In this document: piece after piece, positions 44,677 to 50,539 of the stretch
Layout of the letters: every line of letters begins with the position of its first letter
How positions within the stretch are numbered: the stretch's first letter is position 1
NCBI GenBank assembly: GCA_964615285.1
Contig: CAZTND010000004.1
Span: 1 to 50,539 of the forward strand
Length of the DNA: 50,539 nucleotides
Reading direction: 5' to 3'
Source of the DNA: RGIG4074 sp964615285
GTDB lineage: Bacteria > Bacillota > Clostridia > Christensenellales > Borkfalkiaceae
Notes under the pieces: generated by a model
Told to the model about the DNA's origin: nothing
The model's input: only the letters and a program-made list of their open reading frames with translations
Database searches by the model: none
Position numbers and translations under genes: made by a program

Positions 44677-46590
44677 TTGAGAAAAGTCATAGAATTTAAT
44701 GAAAATTGGCAGTTTACGATGCCGGGCAAACAGCCCGTCATCGTGAACCTGCCGCATACCTGGAACGGCACGGACGGGCAGGACGGCGGCGACGACTACA
44801 AGCGCTGCCCCTGCACCTATACCAAGACCTTTTCAATGCCCGAACTCGGCGAAGGGGAGAAGTGCGTCGCGGTATTCCGCGGGGTCAATTCCGAGGCGGA
44901 CGTTTCCCTCAACGGGAAACATCTCGCCCGCCACGAGGGCGGTTACTCGACCTTCATCGTCGACCTGACGGACGCGCTGGAGGCGGAAAACACCCTCGAA
45001 GTCATTGCCGACAACACGCCCACCGATAAGGTGTACCCGCAGAAGGCGGACTTCACCTTCTACGGCGGCATTTACAGGGACGTAACACTGGAAATTTTAC
45101 CCGAAAATCATTTCGCATACGGCGAATACGCCGCGCCGCCCCTCAAAGTCACGCCCTCCGTGACGGGGAATGACGGGGAACTGCTCGTCAAAGCCAATGT
45201 GCAGGGCGGCGGGGAAGTGAAAATTTCCCTCGTCGACGCGGACGGAAACACAGTCGCAAGCGGGAAGCCGGGCGAAAAGATCGAGGTGCCGAATGTGCAT
45301 CTTTGGAACGGCGTGAAGGATCCCTACCTCTACACCGTCGTCGGCGAACTGACCGTAAACGGCGAAGTCGTCGACCGCACGGAGTGCAAAACGGGTTTCC
45401 GCACCTTCAAGGTGGACCCGGACAAGGGCTTCTTCCTCAACGGAAAGTCCTATCCGCTGCGCGGCGTCTGCCGCCACCAGGACCGTCCGGGGCTGGGTAA
45501 CGCCATCACCAAAAAAGAGCACGAAGAGGATATGGCGCTCATCCGCGAGATCGGCGCGAACACCATTCGTCTGGCACACTATCAGCACGATCAGTATTTC
45601 TACGACCTGTGCGACAAATACGGCATGGTCATCTGGGCGGAGATTCCTTACATCTCCAAACACATGCCGGCGGCGAACGGCAACACCGAAACGCAGATGT
45701 GCGAACTCATTGCGCAGAATTACAATCATCCTTCCATCGTGGTGTGGGGCGTTTCCAACGAGATCACCATGTTCCACGTCCACAAGGAGGACATGCTGGA
45801 AAATCACAGGCGGCTGAACGATCTGTGCCATCAGCTCGACCCCACCCGTCTGACCACGCTTGCGTGCTTTGCAATGTGCACGCCCATGAACCGTTCGGCG
45901 CACATCACGGACATCGTTTCCTGGAACCTCTATCTCGGCTGGTACGTTCCCGGGCTCTTCCTTAACGATCTGTGGTTCGGACTTTTCCGTTTCCTGTATC
46001 CCGGGCGTTGCATCGGCATGTCCGAATACGGCGCGGAAGCGATGACCAAATATCACAGCGTGCATCCCCGCCGCGGGGACAACACCGAAGAATATCAGGC
46101 GGTCTACCACGAGTATATGCTGAAATTCTTTGCCAAACGCCCGTATCTTTGGGCGACGCACGTCTGGAACATGTTCGACTTTGCCGCCGATGCGCGCAAT
46201 CAGGGCGGCGAGCCCGGCATGAACCACAAGGGGCTCGTCACGTTCGACAGAAAGACCCGCAAGGATTCTTTCTATCTGTACAAGGCGTATTGGTCGGCGG
46301 AACCGTTCGTGCATCTCTGCGGCAGGCGCTTCGTCAACCGCACGGGAAGCAAACTGAAAGTCAAAGTTTACTCCAACCAATCGGAAGTCAGCCTGTACCA
46401 GAACGGCAAACTCGTCGAAACGAAGAAGGGAGATAAGGTATTCAACTTCACGCTTCCCATGCTCGATAAGAATGAGCTGGAAGTCAGGAGCGGGGATTTG
46501 AAGGACAATATCACCGTCATTCACGTCGACAAGGTCGATCCGGCTTACATTGTGCCCAAGGGCGGCAGCAATAAGAGCTGGGAGAAATAA
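44677..46590 (+). CDS. Glycoside hydrolase family 2 (beta-glucuronidase or beta-galactosidase)
   Basis: The 637-residue GH2 enzyme has a jelly-roll sugar-binding domain, an immunoglobulin-like domain, a TIM barrel and a C-terminal beta extension. The general acid/base is Glu362 in WGVSNEI and the nucleophile is Glu450 in SEYGAEA. An Asn-X-Lys motif (Asn516-His-Lys518) matches the one that binds the carboxylate in beta-glucuronidases; related beta-galactosidases can also carry it, so the substrate is not settled. Uronate context favours glucuronidase. There is no signal peptide, so it acts in the cytoplasm. Translation starts at TTG (44677) behind agaggaga. It is the last gene of the operon. 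Confidence 0.9.
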   Translation: MRKVIEFNENWQFTMPGKQPVIVNLPHTWNGTDGQDGGDDYKRCPCTYTKTFSMPELGEGEKCVAVFRGVNSEADVSLNGKHLARHEGGYSTFIVDLTDALEAENTLEVIADNTPTDKVYPQKADFTFYGGIYRDVTLEILPENHFAYGEYAAPPLKVTPSVTGNDGELLVKANVQGGGEVKISLVDADGNTVASGKPGEKIEVPNVHLWNGVKDPYLYTVVGELTVNGEVVDRTECKTGFRTFKVDPDKGFFLNGKSYPLRGVCRHQDRPGLGNAITKKEHEEDMALIREIGANTIRLAHYQHDQYFYDLCDKYGMVIWAEIPYISKHMPAANGNTETQMCELIAQNYNHPSIVVWGVSNEITMFHVHKEDMLENHRRLNDLCHQLDPTRLTTLACFAMCTPMNRSAHITDIVSWNLYLGWYVPGLFLNDLWFGLFRFLYPGRCIGMSEYGAEAMTKYHSVHPRRGDNTEEYQAVYHEYMLKFFAKRPYLWATHVWNMFDFAADARNQGGEPGMNHKGLVTFDRKTRKDSFYLYKAYWSAEPFVHLCGRRFVNRTGSKLKVKVYSNQSEVSLYQNGKLVETKKGDKVFNFTLPMLDKNELEVRSGDLKDNITVIHVDKVDPAYIVPKGGSNKSWEK

Positions 46591-46673
46591 GTTTAAGCCG
46601 CTTTTTTGCCGCGGAAGCGGCGGAAAACGGCCCATCCATTCGATTATTGAATTCCTCCGATATAATTGAAACG

Positions 46674-46712
46674 GCGTCTCGGAAGTTTATTCTTTCGGGA
46701 CGCACGTTTTTT
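46674..46712 (+). terminator. Intrinsic terminator of the uronate operon
   Basis: GCGTCTCG (46674-46681) pairs with CGGGACGC (46696-46703), with one G-U pair, around a 14-base loop, followed by ACG and six T. Confidence 0.75.
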
Positions 46713-46726
46713 GGTCGGCTGAAAAC

Positions 46727-46755
46727 TTGCTTTTTTTTGCCGATTGCTATATAAT
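46727..46755 (+). promoter_or_regulatory. Sigma-A promoter upstream of polA
   Basis: TTGCTT (46727-46732), a 17-base spacer and TATAAT (46750-46755) give a strong match. Six bases later comes an ATG, so transcription would begin at a tiny open frame. The polA ATG lies 83 bases further on with its own ribosome site. Confidence 0.82.
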
Positions 46756-46761
46756 GGAAGA

Positions 46762-46788
46762 ATGGAACGGGCAGGATACTCGTTATAA
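46762..46788 (+). other. Possible leaderless 8-codon leader ORF upstream of polA
   Basis: ATG at 46762, six bases after the -10 box, opens a frame of eight codons (MERAGYSL) ending in TAA. It would be translated as a leaderless ORF if the promoter starts at the usual distance. No amino-acid-specific run or attenuator is visible, so it may be chance. Confidence 0.3.
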
Positions 46789-46844
46789 GCAAAAAATAAG
46801 CAGTACTATGCGTGAAATAAAAGCAGAGAAGTGAAGGAATTGAC

Positions 46845-49406
46845 ATGGAAAAATTAGTGCTCATCGACGGAAACAGCTTGTTGAACCGGGCGTACTTTGC
46901 TACGCCGCATTTCACGACTAAGGAAGGGCAGCCGACCAACGGGGTATTCGGGTTCATTAAATTGTTCTTGAAGATCCTGGGCGACATGCATCCGGAATAT
47001 GCGGTCGTGGCGTTCGACCTGCGCGCGCCCACGTTCCGCCACAAGATGTATGACGGCTATAAGGCGACCCGCAAGCCGATGCCCGAAGAACTTGCCGTGC
47101 AGCTGCCCGTGCTCAAAGAGTGCCTTTCGTTGATGAATATAAAGATGTGCGAAAAGGGGGGGTATGAGGCGGACGACATCGTCGGGACTCTGTCCCGCAA
47201 ATTTCCCGTGCAGAGCTTTATCTATACGGGCGACCGGGATTCCTATCAGCTCGTCAACGAGCATACGTCCGTCTGTTACACCCGCAAGGGGGTGTCCGAT
47301 CTGCTCCTTTTGAACAATGAAAATTTTCGGGAGATAACGGGCCTGCGGCCGGAGCAGATCATCGATCTGAAATCCCTGATGGGCGATTCATCGGACAATA
47401 TCCCCGGCGTTCCGGGGATCGGCGAAAAAATGGCGATGAAACTTTTGGGGGAATACGACAACCTGCAGAATATTTACGACCACTTGGATTCCATCAAGGG
47501 GGCGGTGCATGAAAAGTTAGCGGCCAACCGCGATTCGGCGTTCCTTTCGGCGCAACTTGCGACCATCGATACCCGGGTGCCCTTGGAGGTGGAACTCGAA
47601 GAATGCCGCGTAAAGATACCCTTCCCCGTTGCGCTCCGCCGCAAGTTTGCCTCCCTGGAATTCCGCATTCTCTACGGCGATGAGAGCCTGTATGAGAAGG
47701 AGGGCGGGGCGGAAGATTCCGGCAGCGCGCCGGCGCATCCGCCCGTTTCAGTGCAGTCCGTGCGTTCTTTTGCGGAGGTGCGGGAGGTTTTGGAGAACGA
47801 GCATGCGTTTTCCGTCGTATGGGGAGAAAAGCGCCGTATCTTCTCGGGCGGCGTGGAGTATGACCTGGCCGAAACGGTCGATCTCCTTTCGGGCGGGATC
47901 GATGAAACGGAAGTGCGGAAGATCTTGCGCGCCGTATTCGGCAAGAGGGAAAACACGGTCGTGCTGTACGGCGCGAAAGATATGATGCACGTTCTGGAGA
48001 GGTCGGAGGTCTCTTTTGAGGCGGCATTCGAAGACGTCTCTTTGCTGAAATACCTGACCGATTACTCGGGGCGGGAAGAGGCGTTGGCGTTTGTGCTGGA
48101 CGCCTACGGGCTGCCGGGGGAAAGCATTGCGGCCTCCCTCCAACGGCTCTATGAAATACTGCGCCAAAAAGCCGAGGAAGCGGGGCTTCTTGACCTCTAT
48201 TTCCGCATAGAAAAGCCTCTTTGCAGAGTACTATGCGACATGGAAAACGCGGGGGTCTGCGTGGATTCCTCTTATCTCAACCGTCTGGGCAGGGAGTATG
48301 CCGCGCGGCTGGAAACCGTTGCCCGCCGCATCCACGAATTGGCGGGGGACGATACTTTCAACATCAATTCCGCCAAGCAGCTCGGCAACATTTTGTTTGA
48401 AAAACTCGGCATCCGCGGGGGCAAAAAGAGCAAGAACGGTTCCTATTCTTCCAGCGTGGATGTGTTGGAAAAACTTGCGCCCGACCATGAGATCGTGCGA
48501 GAGATCCTGGAATACAGAAAGATACAGAAACTCAATTCGACGTACGTCGAAGGGTTGCGCAGCTGCATCAAAGAGGGGCGCGTGCACACGACGTATACGC
48601 AGAGCGTGACCGCTACGGGGCGGCTGTCCAGCAAGAATCCCAATTTGCAGAACATTCCCATCCGCACCGAGGAGGGGCGGGAGATCCGCAAGCTGTTCGT
48701 GGCGAGCGAGGGGCGCGTGCTTCTGGATGCCGACTATTCGCAGATAGAACTGCGGCTGCTGGCGCACATGTCCGGCTGTCCGGAGCTCATTGCGGCCTAC
48801 CGTGCGGGCAAGGACATCCACAGGGACACGGCATCGAAAGTATACGGCGTGCCGGAAGAGGCCGTGACGCCCGCCATGCGCCGCGCCGCTAAGGCGGTCA
48901 ATTTCGGCATCATTTACGGGGAGAGCGCGTTCGGGCTGGCGCAGAGTCTGGGCATTTCCTCCGCGCAGGCAGCGGAGTTCATCCAGCGCTATTTCAATGC
49001 CTATCCGGCCGTCAAGGAATATTTGAACGGTACGGTGGAATTTGCCAAAGCCAACGGCTATGTGACGACCATTTTCGGTCGCAAGCGGGAGATCCCCGAA
49101 CTGAAGTCCCCCAATTACAACCTGCGGCAGTTCGGCGAGCGCGCGGCAATGAACATGCCGTTGCAGGGATCCAGCGCGGACATCATCAAGATCGCCATGA
49201 TCGCCGTCTGGCAGGAACTGAAAAAGAGAAAAATGCGCTCCGAACTCATCTTGCAGGTGCACGACGAACTGGTGATCGACGCGGTGGAAGAGGAGGCCGC
49301 GGAGGCCTCGGAAATACTCAAGACCTGTATGGAGGGCGCGGCAAGCCTCTCCGTGCCGCTGACGGTGGAAGTCGCAAGCGGCAGGAGCTGGTTCGACGCC
49401 AAGTGA
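46845..49406 (+). CDS. polA: DNA polymerase I
   Basis: The 853-residue enzyme has an N-terminal 5'-3' exonuclease/FEN domain (1 to about 290; LIDGNSLLNRAYFA, GYEADDIVGTL, YTGDRDSYQLV, DSSDNIPGVPGIGEKMA). A middle domain appears to lack the 3'-5' proofreading residues. The family A polymerase domain has TGRLSSKNPNLQNIPIR, the catalytic DADYSQIELRLLAHMSG, the O-helix RRAAKAVNFGIIYG and QVHDELVIDAVEEE. It serves Okazaki fragment maturation and repair. Ribosome site gtgaaggaa precedes the ATG. coaE and a lytic transglycosylase gene follow. Confidence 0.97.
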   Translation: MEKLVLIDGNSLLNRAYFATPHFTTKEGQPTNGVFGFIKLFLKILGDMHPEYAVVAFDLRAPTFRHKMYDGYKATRKPMPEELAVQLPVLKECLSLMNIKMCEKGGYEADDIVGTLSRKFPVQSFIYTGDRDSYQLVNEHTSVCYTRKGVSDLLLLNNENFREITGLRPEQIIDLKSLMGDSSDNIPGVPGIGEKMAMKLLGEYDNLQNIYDHLDSIKGAVHEKLAANRDSAFLSAQLATIDTRVPLEVELEECRVKIPFPVALRRKFASLEFRILYGDESLYEKEGGAEDSGSAPAHPPVSVQSVRSFAEVREVLENEHAFSVVWGEKRRIFSGGVEYDLAETVDLLSGGIDETEVRKILRAVFGKRENTVVLYGAKDMMHVLERSEVSFEAAFEDVSLLKYLTDYSGREEALAFVLDAYGLPGESIAASLQRLYEILRQKAEEAGLLDLYFRIEKPLCRVLCDMENAGVCVDSSYLNRLGREYAARLETVARRIHELAGDDTFNINSAKQLGNILFEKLGIRGGKKSKNGSYSSSVDVLEKLAPDHEIVREILEYRKIQKLNSTYVEGLRSCIKEGRVHTTYTQSVTATGRLSSKNPNLQNIPIRTEEGREIRKLFVASEGRVLLDADYSQIELRLLAHMSGCPELIAAYRAGKDIHRDTASKVYGVPEEAVTPAMRRAAKAVNFGIIYGESAFGLAQSLGISSAQAAEFIQRYFNAYPAVKEYLNGTVEFAKANGYVTTIFGRKREIPELKSPNYNLRQFGERAAMNMPLQGSSADIIKIAMIAVWQELKKRKMRSELILQVHDELVIDAVEEEAAEASEILKTCMEGAASLSVPLTVEVASGRSWFDAK

Positions 49407-49437
49407 GAGGACGAGACGGCCAAGGAGAGGGAAAAAC

Positions 49438-50070
49438 ATGACGCCGACGGAAGAAAAAGGCGGAAATCGCCCGATTTCCGCCCCCGCAAATGGAAAAAAT
49501 CGGATAAAGATCGCCGTGACGGGCGGCATCGGCAGCGGCAAATCCGCCGTCTGCACCATTCTGCGCGAGATGGGATACCCCGTCTTTTCCTGTGATGAGA
49601 TCTACGGGGAACTGCAGACCGACCCCGCCTATCTTGCCGCGTTGGAAGAACTCTTTCCGGGCGTGACGCGGGGCGGCAGGCTGCAGAAAGAAAAGCTATC
49701 CGCCCTCGTGTTTCGCGACCAGGCGGCGTTGGAAAAACTCAATGCGCTGGCCCATCCCGCGATCATGCGGCGGCTGTACGCGCAGATGGAGGCGCATCCC
49801 GTCTCCTTTGCGGAAGTGCCCCTTCTCTTTGAAAGCGGCAGGCAGGCGGATTTCGACGCCGTCATCATCGTCTGCCGCGCCCTGCGCGTGCGGATCGACG
49901 CCGTGCGTGCAAGGGACGGACTGTCCGAAGAGCAGGTGCTTTTGCGCATAAAAAATCAGACGGATTACGAAAAAAGGGAAAAAGAAGGGCATACTTTAAT
50001 ATATAACGACGGGGATATGGCGTCCCTGCGGAAAAAGGTGGCTCTGGCGGTTGAAAAAATTCTTGATTAG
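49438..50070 (+). CDS. coaE: Dephospho-CoA kinase
   Basis: The 210-residue P-loop kinase carries out the last step of CoA synthesis. It has the Walker A motif VTGGIGSGKSAV, the FSCDEIYGEL region (usually DAD), NALAHPAIMRRL, and FAEVPLLFESG, VRARDGLSEEQVLLRI with the lid. About 22 residues rich in polar amino acids precede the core, so translation might start later, but the ATG at 49438 has a good ribosome site (aaggagaggg). polA-coaE neighbours are common in Firmicutes. Its end overlaps the next gene by 20 bases. Confidence 0.94.
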   Translation: MTPTEEKGGNRPISAPANGKNRIKIAVTGGIGSGKSAVCTILREMGYPVFSCDEIYGELQTDPAYLAALEELFPGVTRGGRLQKEKLSALVFRDQAALEKLNALAHPAIMRRLYAQMEAHPVSFAEVPLLFESGRQADFDAVIIVCRALRVRIDAVRARDGLSEEQVLLRIKNQTDYEKREKEGHTLIYNDGDMASLRKKVALAVEKILD

Positions 50071-50539
50071 CATAGCGGCGGCGGTAGCCCTGCTGCTTGT
50101 CCTCTGTACGGCCGGCGGCGTGGCTCTGCGCTGCGCATATCCCGCGACATACAGGGAAAACGTGCTTGAATATTACGGCGACTGGCGGCTGGTGCATTCA
50201 CTCATCAAGGCGGAGAGCAGCTTTCGCGCGGACGCCGTGAGCGAGGCGGGAGCTTGCGGTCTCATGCAGGTTTTGCCCTCCACGGCGGCGTTTGTCGCCC
50301 GCAAAAACGGGATAGGGAGTTATGATCTCGGCGACGCGGCGGACAACATCCGCATCGGGTGTCTGTATCTGGTCTATCTCGAAGAGCGGTTTTCCGATCT
50401 GAACACCGTTTTGGCGGCGTATAACGCGGGGGAAGGGACGGTACGGCAGTGGCTGGACGATCCCGCGCTTTCCGCCGACGGCGTGCGCCTTACGGAAATT
50501 CCGTATGCGGAAACGGCGAAATACGTGGAAAAAATACAA
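50051..50539 (+). CDS. Lytic transglycosylase (SLT family), truncated by the window end
   Basis: Starting at TTG (50051) the frame stays open to the window edge (163 codons). It encodes a signal anchor (KKFLISIAAAVALLLVLCTA) followed by an SLT domain. Visible motifs are HSLIKAESSFRADAVSEAG with the catalytic Glu, GLMQVLPSTA and VLAAYNAGEGTV. It would cleave peptidoglycan glycan strands outside the membrane. The TTG lies within the last 20 bases of coaE; no later start keeps the signal anchor intact. The end of the SLT domain lies beyond the window. Confidence 0.88.
   Translation, partial: MKKFLISIAAAVALLLVLCTAGGVALRCAYPATYRENVLEYYGDWRLVHSLIKAESSFRADAVSEAGACGLMQVLPSTAAFVARKNGIGSYDLGDAADNIRIGCLYLVYLEERFSDLNTVLAAYNAGEGTVRQWLDDPALSADGVRLTEIPYAETAKYVEKIQ

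Overview
The window reads as a moderately GC-rich chromosome segment of an anaerobic, probably gut-associated member of the Clostridia (Bacillota). The reasons are the miaB-mutS-mutL-miaA block, the Shine-Dalgarno-rich starts, the frequent ATGA overlaps, the PadR and AraC regulators, a class A penicillin-binding protein with a C-terminal fibronectin-like domain, and a hexuronate (glucuronate) operon. No genus can be fixed from the sequence alone. A run of exactly 100 N at 1133-1232 is a conventional scaffold gap, so the LysR gene on its left may not truly neighbour the rest. No tRNA, rRNA, CRISPR array, transposase, phage gene or recognised defence system is visible.

Layout. 1-1232: LysR regulator, a fragment resembling the tail of a metal P-type ATPase, then the gap. 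1266-5736: a housekeeping run with adenine deaminase, a broken RtcB RNA ligase gene, RdgB, a YfcE-type phosphodiesterase and a DUF1349 protein, closed by a bidirectional terminator. 5800-10107: a reverse-strand gene for an unusual membrane-anchored PadR protein, divergent from an acyl-ACP thioesterase gene that lies between two copies of a 19-bp palindrome, then a flavin reductase-like gene. 10440-24663: a long arginine/pyrimidine unit argG-argC-argJ-argB-argD-argF-carA-carB. The carB frame runs without a stop into a diaminopimelate epimerase (DapF) domain, and a cysteine desulfurase and ThiI follow. 24686-27458: a small orphan ORF, a strong hairpin and a reverse-strand class A PBP with an odd C-terminal tail. 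27560-36267: miaB-mutS-mutL-miaA, a methionine gamma-lyase-like PLP enzyme and a GNAT acetyltransferase. 36593-46590: an AraC regulator divergent from a complete glucuronate pathway (uxuA, SDR-type uxuB, uxaC, eda, kdgK) with a GPH transporter and a GH2 glycosidase. 46845-50539: polA, coaE and a truncated lytic transglycosylase gene.

How it works together. The arg genes make ornithine and citrulline and convert them to argininosuccinate, and CarAB supplies carbamoyl phosphate for OTC and pyrimidines. The cysteine desulfurase/ThiI pair fits sulfur transfer to tRNA. In the uronate operon the GH2 enzyme would release a sugar (plausibly glucuronate) from conjugates or oligosaccharides, the GPH carrier would import it, and UxaC-UxuB-UxuA-KdgK-Eda would convert it to pyruvate and glyceraldehyde 3-phosphate.

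The observations most worth a second look are: the CarB-DapF fusion, whose DapF half lacks the first catalytic cysteine; the 885-residue PadR protein with a long acidic/proline-rich linker and about four membrane helices; a strand-consistent dispersed palindrome in four places; near-consensus promoters whose -10 box lies exactly six bases before an ATG, implying leaderless mRNAs; and an RtcB gene that lost an internal piece between two short Ile-His-coding words.
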